Shown: piece after piece, positions 47,899 to 62,537 of the stretch
Layout of the letters: each line of letters starts with the position of its first letter
How positions within the stretch are numbered: position 1 is the stretch's first letter
From: Moniliophthora roreri
Lineage: Eukaryota > Basidiomycota > Agaricomycetes > Agaricales > Marasmiaceae
Assembly (NCBI GenBank): GCA_001466705.2
Contig: LATX02000100.1
Coordinates: 372,001 to 436,000, forward strand
DNA length: 64,000 bases
Direction: 5' to 3'
Position numbers and translations under genes: made by a program
Notes under the pieces: generated by a model
Databases searched by the model: none
Told to the model about the DNA's origin: nothing
What the model saw: the letters and a program-made list of their open reading frames with translations, nothing else

Positions 47899-48193
47899 TT
47901 ACTCGTCAGACTTCTCAACGGCCTGTACACGTTCGTATGTCTCCCGTTTTCTCTTGGATTCATCGAACTCCGCTTGACGCTGTCTCATTTTTTCACGGCG
48001 TCGCTCGTCGTCGCGTAAAACACCTTGATACATGTTCTAAACGGTGGTGTTAAGTATAATAGTAAAGATTTGAAGTTGGGGCAATTACCTCTCGTTCTTG
48101 CTCTTGCTGATAGTGAACGGCCCATATTGTGAAGGTTGAAAACAGGATGGCGGCCACAAGCGTCCTCCTAGCTCGTGGAATGGGATTGTGCAT
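47899..48193 (-). CDS. PET117: PET117-like cytochrome c oxidase assembly factor
   Basis: Two exons, 48089-48193 and 47899-48036, 80 aa; too short to stand out as an ORF. Pet117 is a small mitochondrial inner-membrane protein needed for heme a synthase (Cox15) function and complex IV assembly. The model has a positively charged N-terminus (IPRARRT), one membrane helix (LVAAILFSTFTIWAVHY), then the family signature around the splice junction, QQEQERE/NMYQGVLRDDERRR, and a charged C-terminal helix. The family pattern 'HY.Q..ER..M..GV.RD.ER' is met. The start is 104 bp from the divergent eIF3m start. Confidence 0.85.
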
Positions 48194-48297
48194 GCAAGAT
48201 GGAATTTTCTAAAGACCGAGGACAAGCCGACCGAGTTTGTCCTTGTTGAGCTGGAGCATCTGATTGATCGAGAAACTTTTCTTCCTCAACGTCCAAG

Positions 48298-49858
48298 ATG
48301 GCACCGACAGATTCAGTGTCTGTGTTTGCGGAGGGTACATTTGAAGAACAAGTATGCAATTGAATCTTTATTCACAGAAATTTACTGAGACCTTTACAGA
48401 TCCAAGAACTAGTCAACTATATCGTCAGAAATCGAGCAGAAGATGACCGTGCTGGTTTCATACGTCCTTTTCAAGACGCGCTAAAGGTCGAAGAGGGCCA
48501 AAAACCGATTGAGGAGGATGAAGAGAAAAGACGAAAAGTCTTTTCAATGGTCGTCACTGAAGTACACGGTCTTGGTGATGGAACGGAAAAAGGTGTGCTA
48601 TCTCTGCGGTTAGTGAAAAATATATCAAAACTTAATCCTCACTTGTAGAGATCGAGGGTTTCTTCAACCTGATCTACGCGCATCTTCTTACTCTTTATCC
48701 CTCAACATCACTAGAGGCCAAGCACCATGTGGACTCGCTTCTTGAAGCCATCACTACTGCACCCTCCGAACAAACTTCCATCCAATACCGCATGTAGGAG
48801 ACATCATTAGGCATTTTGCCCCACGACTGATATCATTCCCCTTAGATTATCGAATCTCTTCAACGCTATACCCAGAACGTCTCCATTACGACTGGCAGTA
48901 TACCGCACTCTCCTTGATACTACAGCATCTAACGAAGAGATTGACTTTTTAAATCTCTCCCGGGCAGATGTAGACAAGTGGTTAGGAGAGTGGGACATCT
49001 CTGCCGAAGAAAAGAGCGCCTTCTTGAAGGACATTTCAGATGCATATGCAAAGTCAGACCAACTGTATGTATGTTCAACTAGTTTGTCTCTAAACTATTT
49101 ATTGACTCGTTTCCCAGATCACAGTCTTATGAGTACACCCTTTCATACGTTCGATCCTTCCCGGCATCATCTGAAGGTGCTCAAAAAGCCGCTGTAGATG
49201 CCATAGCTTCGGCTCTCCGTCTTCCCAACATCTTTGATTTTGATGCACTATTCAAACTAGATGCCGTCGTTGCATTGAAAAACCACGAGCTATTCTCTTT
49301 ACTGCAAGTCTTCCTGAACGGAGGTCTCACAGAGTTTCAATCATGGCAAGATTCTCATGGTGGTGTCTTTGAGAAATATAGTACGTGCCTTGGCAGCTGT
49401 TACTGGTTTTCTCTTTCTCACTGGTCCGTAGATCTCGACAAAGAACATCTTGAGCACAAGATTAGGTTGTTGACCCTTGCTTCGCTTGGATTCCAAAATG
49501 TCGGCCAGAACCTGCCTTACTCCAGGATTGCGGAGGTCCTGCAAGTCGATAATGCAGAGGTTGAAAAATGGGTCATCGATGGTATGCATTTTCATCGCTA
49601 CGATTTCATTGACATCACTGAATCCTCGTGGTAGTCATCCGCGTCGGTCTCCTCTCCGGGAAACTGTCCCAGACGAAGCAGACCTTGCACGTAACTCGGT
49701 CGACCGCACGAACGTTCGAGCACGAGCAATGGGAAGCCTTAGAAAAGCGACTTCTTGCGTGGAAGTCTGGTTTGAACAATGTTTTGGAAGTTGTAGCCAA
49801 CGCTCGCAGACAGGCGGGTGGGCCTGCAGCAGCACAACCTGCCGCTGTGGCCGCATGA
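48298..49858 (+). CDS. eIF3m: Translation initiation factor eIF3 subunit M (PCI domain)
   Basis: Seven exons: 48298-48351, 48400-48592, 48649-48793, 48846-49064, 49118-49380, 49432-49581, 49635-49858, giving 415 aa. eIF3m is part of the PCI/MPN octamer core of eIF3 on the 40S subunit. The N-terminal half is helical (RNRAEDDRAGFIRPFQDAL, SIQYRILSNLFNAIPRTSPL). The PCI domain has HKIRLLTLASLGFQN, LPYSRIAEVLQVDNAEVEKW and VIDVIRVGLLSGKLSQ, with the typical R.FE-like terminal helix TRTF-like region before an Ala/Gly-rich tail. All joins are in phase. It shares a short bidirectional promoter with PET117. Confidence 0.92.
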
Positions 49859-50797
49859 TTGTACGTATACTGTATGTTATCTCGTGTTACATGGCTACTG
49901 TGGCACTTCTGGAGTAGTTTTACCAACGCATGATAGTCGACTCCTGGAACGGATGGTATGGCTGGGCTACAGGCTCAGCCTGTAGCCCATCATCTAAGTC
50001 TTCATCTTGACATTACCGGATCTGCATCAACCCATCACCAACACCTTCACATATTGAACCCTCAGGCACTCGTGGGTTCGATTGATCCTGGAGAGATACT
50101 CCTGTTGCTCATCATGCTGATTGGGGTGCTTGGCACGAACCAATATCGAGGTGAACTTTCAATCCCTTTTCCAAGGTTACTCCATTTGACTGTTCCAAGA
50201 CTGCTTTGACCAGCGGTCACGCACATCTTTTCAACTTGAGGCTGCGTGTATTTCCCTTTATCGTTGTTCCATGTAGTTCTCTGGTCTTGCCGCTGCTAAC
50301 GAGCAAATAATCGTCATCAGTACAGAGGTGGTGGTGCCCTGCACAGTGATACAAAATTTCTGAGCCTGATATTCCTTCGTTGTGCTGGGGGGCAGTTTCG
50401 CTTCTCCGCCTCCTTTCAGCTTTATGGCCGCCACGATTGCCTGCACGCACATCTACCGAATCTGATCACACGTGAAGACAACCCCATCCCAAGCAGTCTT
50501 TATGTCTCGAGGCCGTCGAAGTATCGTCAGTGGGCAGCTCTATGCGGCCGTGATGAGCGACGAAGTTATTCACAGTCTTAAATACCGACAGACCAGCGCC
50601 AGGGTCCCTAGTCCGTACAAGATCTGTGTGGCCCTAATTCACGAACCCCTCAAAGACATCGGCCTTGTGTTTGCCAGAGAAGGAATTCTTCATTTTCTGT
50701 GTACCAAAAACGTGTTTCGCGATACTATTGAAGTGCTTTACAGCAGCATCTCCTATCACAGGATCCACCTCGGGTGCCTTTGCCTAGGTAGGTATCT
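49859..50797. other. Intergenic, 0.9 kb
   Basis: Only short or composition-biased frames occur. A palindromic ggctacaggctcagcctgtagcc hairpin lies at about 49964-49986 shortly after the eIF3m stop and may help 3' end formation. No gene called. Confidence 0.5.
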
Positions 50798-51226
50798 TCA
50801 GCCTACTGATTCTCTCCAGACGCTACAAATGTCTAGATGTGCTTTAGTCGTGGCGGCCAACTCCTTGCATTCACCGATGTTCTTTGCCGAAGTGTCAGGT
50901 TTTCCTATGGCAGTAGACAAACCAACGCAGTCGCCACTATCTTTCTTGGAACTGCGGACCGTTCCGTTTGCATCCTTAACTTGAAGGACGGTGACTTGAG
51001 AAGCCACAAGTACCGAGATGACAAACACATCATGGGACTTCTCGCAAGTGGTTTGCTTTTTGCAGTCGCCCTCCTCGGTAACTTTAAATCGGAAAAGATA
51101 TGCACAGAGAAGTTCTGACCAAGAGATATCGACGGCTACCTTCGCTAAAGCAGAGGCGGACAAGGTGACCTCGGTCAAAGGGAGGACTAGCAGGAATAGG
51201 GTAATAAAGTAACGACAGTAACGCAT
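50798..51226 (-). CDS. Small secreted Cys-containing protein (copy A)
   Basis: Two exons, 51140-51226 and 50798-51073, 120 aa. A clear signal peptide (MRYCRYFITLFLLVLPLTEV, cleavage near SASA) is followed, after the intron, by EGDCKKQTTCEKS and then a region with three more Cys (GDC, GEC, DIC). The gene at 63654 begins MRYFRYFIALFLVVLCLTEV and carries GGCAKQTTCSKC, with its first intron at the same codon, so the two are paralogues. The acceptor at 51074 (ttaccgag) is chosen because it keeps phase; reading straight through the intron is also open and gives 142 aa. No known domain recognised. It is secreted by inference, with a possible effector-like or antimicrobial role, unproven. Confidence 0.6.
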   Translation of the reverse strand: MRYCRYFITLFLLVLPLTEVTLSASALAKVAVDISWSELLCAYLFRFKVTEEGDCKKQTTCEKSHDVFVISVLVASQVTVLQVKDANGTVRSSKKDSGDCVGLSTAIGKPDTSAKNIGECKELAATTKAHLDICSVWRESVG

Positions 51227-51305
51227 TGTGCAGATGATTCGTGAGATGAGAGACCTGTTCTCGAGGTTTAATAAAAGAGGAAGCAAGAAGCTGAGAGGAA
51301 AATGG

Positions 51306-51336
51306 AGGAGACTCAGTTTCTGAGTTTACTAATATA
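51306..51336 (-). promoter_or_regulatory. Conserved leader block and TATA-like box of secreted gene copy A
   Basis: On the minus strand, tatatt (51331-51336) lies about 105 nt before the ATG. The block actgagtctcct (51306-51317) starts 91 nt before the ATG. The paralogue at 63654 has the same block 90 nt before its ATG and a tatataaa box about 118 nt upstream. Confidence 0.6.
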
Positions 51337-51506
51337 CCCTTTGTAGCGTGGGAGCCATGTACCAGCAACTCGGAAAGGCTCCAGGTATCGATATCTTAAG
51401 TACTCGTCACTATGAACAATCAGTCGAGGAAGCCCGAAGAATGGGGTTTATAAGCCGAAAGATTATTTTTCCGACATAGCTACAACTCATTACTTATCCT
51501 AATCTC

Positions 51507-51701
51507 TTAGACTCCACGTACCTCTTGAAAGCAGCCGATGGCTGTTGACATGAACGCGGGGACAACATCGCCTGGCGCAACCTTGAATGTATTGCCATTA
51601 CATTCAATCTCTCGGGAAGCAGAGGGCATTGCTTCAGGAGCCAGATTACCGTGAAACAAGAACCCTGGATGTGCGCGAAGTCGCTCTTCGTCTCTTGATT
51701 G
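51507..51701 (-). other. Orphan coding-like segment
   Basis: An open minus-strand frame of 65 codons without ATG reads naturally (HPGFLFHGNLAPEAMPS, then TFKVAPGDVVPAFMSTAIGC) and has a plausible donor gtacgt after CFQE. A 12 nt piece upstream (EQFE) sits behind a good acceptor, but I could not join it in phase. It looks like an internal exon of a gene whose other exons are eroded, or a remnant. I do not recognise the family. The rest of 51227-52109 shows nothing. Confidence 0.35.
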
Positions 51702-52109
51702 TTAGTAGTTTTGTAGGAACAGATGCAAAAGGTGTTGATTAGCCTCGAACTGCTCCTGTCAGTGTCAAGTAAACATTTTGGACATGGAAACCCAGAGTAC
51801 TTTCACAGACCTCTCATCCGCAAGAAGCTCCCGTTGTGAGGACTCGGATCCAGAGTTTCAATCTACCAGATCGACGTACTAGTCATAACTACCTGTGCCT
51901 AATGTCAGCGACTGAAACTCTCTGACACTTCATCAGTGCAAGAAGTCTCTGATCAGCCTGTTCATCAGTACGTTCTAGATGCAAGTGTCCTGTGCAGTCT
52001 GATAGCTTCCAGCAACTTCCCGATTGGCTTGTCAGTACGAATCCGTAGTATTATGTCCGCAATCCACAGCATACAACATTAAATAACCCTGATATGCAAA
52101 TAAAGATGA

Positions 52110-54285
52110 TTAGTCTCGTCCCTGCCAGTCCCAGCTCTCATGTCCGTCGCCATCATAGTTCATTTTCTCTCGGTCCGGACTCATTATCCGCACGTATTCG
52201 AGTATCAGTCTGCGCCATATTGTCAGTGAACGTGTAGAGAGAAAGGGTCGGAATGTAACGAACCTGTAGAAATATGCGACTAGATCTTCCTTCCGCCAGA
52301 AGGTCCTGCTCCACTCTCGCCCTTGAGATGCAATCTTCTTTGCTAGATCCTCATGTGCACCCTGCCCGTTGGGATCGCCTCTAAAGAAGATCAACGCGTC
52401 ATACAAGTCGGACAAATCAACTTGTATAGGAACATAATGCAGCCATGGTTGAACACGGTCTGAATACCACTCGGGATAAATGGTCGCTTTAAATATGAGG
52501 GCATGGGACGTCATCAGCCGCTTGAAACGGCCAGACCAACCGTTTCCATCTACCTATGAAATAATAACTTTCAAACTTGCGTATGCTGGTTGGTGACGAA
52601 ACGACTCACGTCCATGACATACTTGTAGTTTCCGGACTCCTTCGGTGACATTCTCTTCTTCGGAGGATAAATCTCCGCCATATAGGCGCAAGTCTCCTCC
52701 TCACACTGCATCGCTCCGGCGAAGCCCATGTCGACCATTGCCGGGTTCAGCCTTGCCCTTCGCATGGAATGAGGCGGGCCCACAGGATCTGTCGATGTCT
52801 CATTATCGCCAATATAGAGAACATCGACGCTCCCACTGATTTCGTTGGCCCATCTAACTAACCAATCACGATGGCTGTTCTTCCATCTTCCATCCTTCCC
52901 ATGCCATATACCCGTATCGCTACCTCTCCACATCAACCTCTCGTCCTCTCTCTTATCCCATTCTGGATTATCCGACTCTAGTAGATCGTCAATCCATCCG
53001 TAAGGTGTGGGTATGCGGATGTTGTGATGAAGAGCTGTAGTGCAAGCGGAGAATTCCGGAACCATATAAGTTTGGGGAGCGGGACCGCTATGGTGCGAAA
53101 TGAATGTGCCGTGTTTCCAGAAAAGGGTAGGATGCATGCAGGGATCCATGGTTTTTACGTGGTCGTAAATGAGAAGCTTCGTTCTTGGGGTACTGGGAGC
53201 CGGCTCAATGTGTGATTCATAAGAAAAACGGGGAGAGTCGATGATGGGAGGGGCAGGACTATCCGGACGTATATGGTCGTTGTGTTTCTGCACAAACATG
53301 TCAGGAAGGTTTCTAGCGCGTGATGTTGGGGAACAGGCCGAGAGCCAGCCAAGAGATGCTGCCTTTGGAAGACCATTGCGAGTTAGAACTATATGATTGT
53401 CAGATTTATGTGTTATAAGCATAGTTAGTAAATGCTCACCTTCGCCGACGCTAGCAGCGGCCAGAGCCGCATCTTTGACCTCGTAGTCTGACATTCTGTT
53501 CGGGCCATCATGCGGCGAAAAGGTCGCACGGAATGGAGGGAGATCCTTGCTGATGTCCTTGAGCAAGGCGATAATGTTTTCGCCACCTGTGATGAGATGG
53601 TCGCGTCCTTCCTCGAACGAAGTTCGAAGAACGGTGATAACTCCCTGTTCAGCCACCTTGCCAAGGGTGTATGAATCCTTCTTCTCTTCGCTTTCCTTTT
53701 GGATCTCTTGAAGGTCCTCGGGGTTCATACCCCAGAAAGGTTCAAGGTCGTGATAAATTTGGTCGTACTCGTCCGGTAATTGGACATCATGCAGCTTGAC
53801 ATACTCCCACCTGGATAAAATTAAATATCAGAGGTTAAGGCACGACACGACAAGGTTTTTACGCGCCATTTATCGAAACCTTTTGGTGGTTTCCTCTTGT
53901 ATCTCCTCTTGTACTCTACAACCGCTTCCTCCAATGATGTGCTGGCAGTTTGCAACTTTTTCGTCCAAGCTTCCTCTGCCCGTTCGATTAGCTCGAAAAT
54001 TGGATGAGGTGCTTCCGGGTTCACTTCGACCAAACCATCGTCGCGATAATGATGTTCTGGAGGCGGAGGCGGTGGTGGTGGCAGTGGTGGAGCTTCAGGA
54101 GCTTCAGGAATGACCTTGGGTTGATTATTGTCTTGGCCGTAGCTTCCTCCGTCGTGGTCTTCTTGATCGACAGTAAGAGAGACACGGAAGAAAAGGGACG
54201 GGACTTTGGCAGATATGAGCCAAATGAGGAATATGGCCAGGAGGACTTTGGAGAATCGAGCCAACCTCAGACTACTCACTGCCAT
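52110..54285 (-). CDS. GT90 / CAP10-domain glycosyltransferase
   Basis: Exons on the minus strand: 53863-54285, 53440-53803, 52610-53388, 52264-52553, 52110-52209, giving 651 aa. It includes a 51 nt in-frame intron at 53389-53439. Fungal CAP10-type enzymes transfer xylose or related sugars to surface polysaccharides in the Golgi. One N-terminal anchor (FSKVLLAIFLIWLISA) gives type II topology, followed by a Pro-rich stem. The CAP10 core shows FWGMNPEDLQ, WRGSDTGIW, NPAMVDMGFAG, YKYVMDVDGNGWSGRF, LIFKATIYPEWYSDR and a terminal LEYVRIMSPDRE. For intron 1 there is an alternative GC donor at 53866 giving KWWEYV instead of KWRYV, closer to what I expect for the family. Specificity is unknown. Confidence 0.87.
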
Positions 54286-54816
54286 GGTGGTAGCTGTAAC
54301 ATATGTAGATAATCAAAAAAAGGTAAAGCCTACCGGAGGACAGGGATTTCTATCATTCTGAGTTTACATAAAACAGCTTGACAGCGTTGATGTAGATTTG
54401 ATACGCATATGGCCAGTGGCGCTCTGAGACTGTAGACATACATGAGGTACTTACGACCTCCCTGGAATCCAGTCATAGTCTAAGTACATAGAGGTCAACT
54501 TTTGAGTTGGGAGACAGGGAACTCGGAGCTCCGAGGAATGTTCAAGTCATTCGCTTCGTAGCCAGAAACCAAGTATCAGCAACCGATTATTGTCGGCTAC
54601 GACCTGACTGTCGTAGCGCACTTGGTGATAATCGAAGCATGATGTCGTAAATAACTTTGAGGGAAAGTGAATTAAAGATGCGTATGATACACAACAATCA
54701 AAATACTCTATACGGGTTATGGTGGTCAGCGCTCGTTCAGTCAAAGTGGAAGATACGCGAGCCTCACCTATACAAGATCTATGCAAGCATAAACCAGAAA
54801 ACCATAGCAACGACCA
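54286..54816. other. Intergenic spacer
   Basis: It contains the promoter of the GT90 gene and the 3' flank of the STIMATE gene. No coding signal. Confidence 0.6.
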
Positions 54817-56383
54817 TTATGAGACCGCGTGCCCAGCGGTTTTGTCCCATACATCATGCAAACTGTCCTTCGTTTCACCAATCCTTCGACCAGTCCACTC
54901 CTCTTCGCCAACGCGGTTTGCCCAATCATCAGAGTCCTCCCAAGAGCCAGCCCAGTCATCCGCAGGCCTTGGAGCAACAGCCGCTTTTACGGGAACGGGC
55001 GCTGGCTTGCTAGGGATAATCGGGGTAGTTTGGGGGGAAGCTATACCAGTAGTCTGAGGTGAGTTAATAGCAGGTTGGAACTGCGGTTGAATGTTTAACG
55101 GACTTGGGGGGCCTCTCCTCTTTTTATTGAGTTTCGTGGCCTCCCGTATACTTGGCGTAGATCCGGCGGTCGATGTCGAGGAGACGGAGGTGACACTGTT
55201 GCTCAGACTCGGAGGATACGAGTGAAGCTCCAATGAATCCCCTGGTGTATTGTATCCAGATGCTTTCGATTCCTCTGGTATGTCTTCGGGTGGAGAAGAT
55301 TTGTGGACAGGATGAGGGCGACTGTTGTCCGAGGAATTGCGTGAATGTGAGGTAGGTGGAGGATTCTCGATGTCATGGGGTCGACGTGGTGCATCATCAT
55401 CTTCGTCGTCTGAGGGAACACCAAACAGAGGTTCGCGGTCGGCATGGTCATGGGGCGAATCAGCGTCAAGATAAACAGGTGCGTCCGAAGCTTTGACAAT
55501 CGAGTCAATAATCCAAAACTGCACGACGTTCATGATAATTGGGAAGATGCCCATAGTACTGTCCGAGAACATCAGGGAATGGTTCAAAGGAATCCAGACC
55601 AAACTCACAAAATAACTTGAAGAGCATCTCCTTTTTCAGTCCATGTCCAGCTCAATAACCACTCTCCGATTTTATAAAGTCCCGGGAAAAGCGCTAATAA
55701 CGCGATGACAATGAACTTCATCGTTGTCAACGCTACCACATAGACAACTGCTTGACGGACCCAGAAGTTCCAGGACGGTGGTTTGCCATAAACACCTGAT
55801 TCAAAGCCCTGGAGTTGAAATTTATGAGAGAATAAATGTGTGAGGCCATGGTGAATGAGGTAAAGTATCATAACACCTAAAAGCTTTCGTTCAGTATATG
55901 TAGAACTCTGGGTGTATATTGCTTCACGTACCAAGCGTAGTGTCGATGAGGATGTTGAGAAAATACGAAACGCAGGCGTTCGAGGAGTCGTAGTGCGACA
56001 CGAGGTCCGAAATAAGAACATTTACGCCATGAACAAACATTTGCCCAACGATTTGTTTCGAGACATCGAAAAGCCTAGTTTCGCGTCACGGTGGGTCAAG
56101 AACAAGATGCTGCAGAAACGAGACTGAGACGCACCATATCTTCCATGGCCGTTTATGTGGCTCTCTATGCCTCTTGTATATTAGAGAAATGATTACTAGT
56201 ATTCCCATGAGCCCTTGAACCACCTAAAGCAAGGTCAGATATCGGTCAGTGTGATAACGGCCAAAATTGGGGACGTACCAAGGCAGTAGGACCGAGCAGT
56301 TGACATGATCGATTGTCTACGCCTGGATATTGAGGATCTGCATCCTCCAGGCCAGTGCTAGAGTCGATATTTGTGTCATTCAT
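54817..56383 (-). CDS. STIMATE-family (TMEM110-like) vacuolar/ER membrane protein
   Basis: Five exons: 56279-56383, 56135-56223, 55932-56074, 55609-55876, 54817-55558, giving 448 aa. Mammalian STIMATE promotes STIM1 activation at ER-plasma-membrane contacts; fungal members are annotated as vacuolar membrane proteins. Conserved blocks in order: VVQGLMGILVIISLIYKRHR, KRPWKIWLFDVSKQIVGQMF, HGVNVLISDL, LIHHGLTHLFSHKFQLQGFE, YGKPPSWNFWVRQA, FPGLYKIGEWLLSW, then FPIIMNVVQFWIIDSIVKAS. At least five membrane helices are followed by a long Ser/Pro/Asp-rich cytosolic tail unlike the short animal tail. All joins are in phase. It is divergent from SEC18, 247 bp away. Confidence 0.88.
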
Positions 56384-56630
56384 GGAGGTATTGAAGGTGT
56401 AGCAAGGTTCAAATGACGGCCCAAGTGACGACCGAGTTTGAGGAGCTGTCCGACACAAGTCTAAAGGCGGACATTTTGTTCCCACACAAAGTTTGGGATA
56501 GGGGAATTGATCTTGCACCGCCAACGCCAACTACATCTTTGGACACTGCTACGGACACGACGCGGACACGATATCTATATCAGTGCTTGTGTCTTGTTTT
56601 TAAACTTGAGTCCGATCCACCACTATCACC

Positions 56631-59556
<2,926 letters not shown>

Positions 59557-59861
59557 ATGTAGAGTTTGTATATCATGATGACGTCATAGACAGGATAATG
59601 AGTTTGCTGGAAAAATTCTGCAGTGTCTGCTCGAGCGGTGTGTAGTACGATACATACCTGAGGATGGTAGTGTAGCCTGGATAGCATTTATCGGACGAGT
59701 CGTGCTTCTGTGACTGGAAAGACTTGATCCGGAAAGAAGCTGAATCGCTCCAGACCACGGTCAGTCACTCGCAACACTCTCAATTTCCACTCCACCACCC
59801 TGTTTTAACATTCCGAGTATCCTGTTATATCCCTTGCAAATCAACCACATCCTTCCATACA

Positions 59862-60861
59862 ATGTCAACAGAAGACTCAATGACAGACTCTCCTCCTCAT
59901 CACCCTCCCCCACTGCCCCGTTCTGCATCAAATCCCAAGCCCAAAGGCATCCTAAAGAATGCCCCGACACCTTCTCATCCAGCTACCGCGGCTGGTGGAC
60001 AGTAAGATCCCTATGCGATTCCTTTCGATATCTGTCGACACTGATCCATGCTCAACGTTCTAGTAGCCTTCAATGGGACGAGGAGAATCTAGCGCTGACT
60101 GAGATCCAGAAGGACAGTCTCATGAAGATCACCGAACCAAAGACACCCTACGTTCGATATAATGCTGAAACAGACGAAGTGGAGGGTGGTAAGTGTTCAA
60201 TGTATAGGTAGGATCGGTTGCTTTCTTATGGCATATGCAACAGATATCCCTTTGTTGGATCTTAATGGACGTTTTGTGACTGCATCTCCGCCCCATTCAC
60301 CGATTTCTCCTACCAACGCCGATACTTCTGGCCCCTCATCACGTCGAACATCCATCTCGAGCACCGGGAGACCCCCAGCGTCTGTTTCTGGCCGCTCCAA
60401 CAGTAGTGGTCAATCAAGCAGAAGCACGAGTTTCAATTTACCGGATGAGGCAAGAAAGGGAATCCGTGCAGAAAAGAGCGAACCAGGCGATGAGATAGAG
60501 GTAGAAGAAATGGATGAAGAGAGCGAGTCCCCCCCGACAATGTTTATTGCTGCTCCAGCTAATTGTCTCAACCTCTAGCGGCTGCCAAACATGCAGCATT
60601 CGTTCGCGCTCGTGGACGGCACTATTCCAATGAAGCAGAAGCCATGAAGGTTCGCCAGTTGTCTATAATATCAACACACATGTTCACTCTTTCCTATCAT
60701 AGCGAGCTGCCAAACTTATGGCGGAGGAAGATGATGATATTGAAGCTCTACCTGATCGGGACGATAACGAAGAGGACAGCAATATGGACCAGGAAGAGGA
60801 CGAAGACGATTCGCTTGAAAAAGCGACGGGAAAAGTTAGCATCAACGGCAGAGACCACTAA
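59862..60861 (+). CDS. GLC8: Protein phosphatase inhibitor-2 / Glc8-like
   Basis: Five exons: 59862-60001, 60064-60188, 60244-60522, 60579-60649, 60703-60861, giving 257 aa. IPP-2/Glc8 binds and regulates the PP1 catalytic subunit. Motifs in order: KPKGILK (the PP1-binding KGILK), [26 protein letters not shown] (with the TP phosphosite), and a C-terminal [17 protein letters not shown] that matches the HYNEG-type element. Intron 3 (60523-60578) can only be joined in phase with a GC donor (gcgagt), giving DEETAAKHAAF; the GT sites nearby fail. The acidic C-terminus is usual. Confidence 0.87.
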
Positions 60862-61087
60862 TATCGTGCTTGATATTGGAACGGTGACTCACAATTTACC
60901 ACCTATGTATTATATGATCTTCGGTTTTGGGTACTCGCTTATTTCCTTTCCATTTTCCTTGTGCCAGCATTATTCACGAGCACAATATATCGTCGATGCG
61001 GAGATAAATCAACTGTACAGTACAAATCCAGAATTGAACGTGCAATAGAAGCACATTGTTATCTTTGGGTGAAACGTGCAAACGCGA

Positions 61088-62537
61088 TTACCAAGTGAAG
61101 ATAGAAATCAAACTTTCATCATCCACTACCGCAGTGGATCCCTGACTAATGCAAACTCGTCGATCCAAAGTTCTTCTACCAATATCCTTCAGCTGCAAAC
61201 CGGAGGAAAGGCTTGATTTCTCCAATGGAGCAAAATCGTCGGAAGGTAACCCTTCTGTTAGGAACTTTGATAGTGAAAATGTCGCCACGTCTCCTATGCT
61301 GGTGAGAAACACGATATCAGGTTCATCCGAAGGAACGATATCCCCCTTTTCCGTCACCGTAGCGGTGAGACGGCACCCCACCAGCCTCTTTCCTATTTTC
61401 CGATGATTGAGCTTTGTGAACTGACGACGCTCACCGCTCTGTGTATCAAAGGCCGCTATCCACGTCGCGTAATCGGCGGAATCCCCTTTCGGATCCTCAC
61501 GTTCACTAACGACACCAATAATAAGTACGATGTCTTCACCGGGGACGTGATAGATGTGCTTTGCCTCGCCCACGATAGGGTCAGAAGACCACAGAGTATC
61601 TAGGGCTGGCAGTGAGACGACACGGATGACGCTCTGATGGGATCCCGGACTGTCTAGACAGTCCAAGACCATCTCAACAGTGCATAGAGCAAATGTGGTT
61701 TCATCAATGGGAACTGCATCGCGAGCTTCTATGCTGCTTCCATCTTCCAGTGTCATAGGAATGTCGACCGTATAAGCAGGGGGAAGTGATTCGTCGTATG
61801 GCTGACCTTCGGGGCTCCAATAATGCAATTTCATAGGCTGGTCTGTGTACGACGTATGCTGAGCGACGACGACTCCGCCTTCTCGTGAAGGGAGAACGTG
61901 GCTATACAGCATATTCTTCTCAGCGGAAGCTCGTTGAATTTGGGTTAAAAAGGAATATCCTGGAAGTTCCAAGTCGAATGGATTGCAAGATAATATCCAG
62001 AAATATTCCTTCTCCTCTCCATCTTGCTCTTCATCATCTGAGAGTGTAACCAGCACACGACCCCGGTCGTATCGAATGGGCGTGTCGGTCAATGTTCCAA
62101 AGAGTCCGAGGTTCTTCTGGAGTTGGCCATCGTGCAGGTTGAAGACCATAACGCTGTTGCATACGACGATGAGGGCATCACGAGAAGGATCAATTATAAT
62201 TGAACCTTCCCGGAAGTAACCTTCAATGTTTTGTGAAAGGGTTGCGATATGGTGAGGTGAAGACGACCGTATCTCATAGATGTTCGTGGCTTCTTCAGAG
62301 AAAGTGAACAAGTATGGGTAAGACAAGTGGATTTGTTCGGCACGAAGGTCTGTCTTTACTAGGAAGTAATGATCTTTCAGCTAGAGCGAGAAAAAGAGTA
62401 AACAAATTACACTTACTATGCTTCATGGCAAACGCTAGTAGGTCGTGGTTATGGTTTCCAGAAGTACTTCAATCTCAGAAGCCATTTAGATTGTCAAAAA
62501 ATAGGTACTGCGTAACAGGCAGTGCTTGGAAAATCAT
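61088..62537 (-). CDS. Unrecognised beta-propeller-like protein, 5' end uncertain
   Basis: Minus-strand exons 62509-62537, 62417-62466, 61088-62373, giving about 454 aa if the Met at 62537 is the start. The large exon is rich in short beta-type segments typical of WD/propeller folds (YLFTFSEEATNIYEIRS, IIIDPSRDALIVVCNSV, KLHYWSPEG, HIYHVPGEDIVLIIG, DIVFLTSIGDVATFSLSKF), but no strict WD repeat is present. Sequence upstream of 62537 contains a stop in frame, so either the start is MIFQAL or further exons were missed. C-terminal regions of Agaricomycete F-box proteins can look like this; I see no F-box. Nothing in the neighbours suggests a role. Confidence 0.55.

Noticed and set aside
50837..51118. 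Plus-strand frame with a WD40-like string (VATIFLGTADRSVCILNL)
   Set aside because: It is antisense to secreted gene copy A, there is only one blade-like segment, and the minus strand has a paralogue and conserved leader supporting it instead.
60542..60580. GT donor (gtttat) for inhibitor-2 intron 3
   Set aside because: No acceptor keeps frame; the GC donor at 60523 joins in phase and gives the expected protein.
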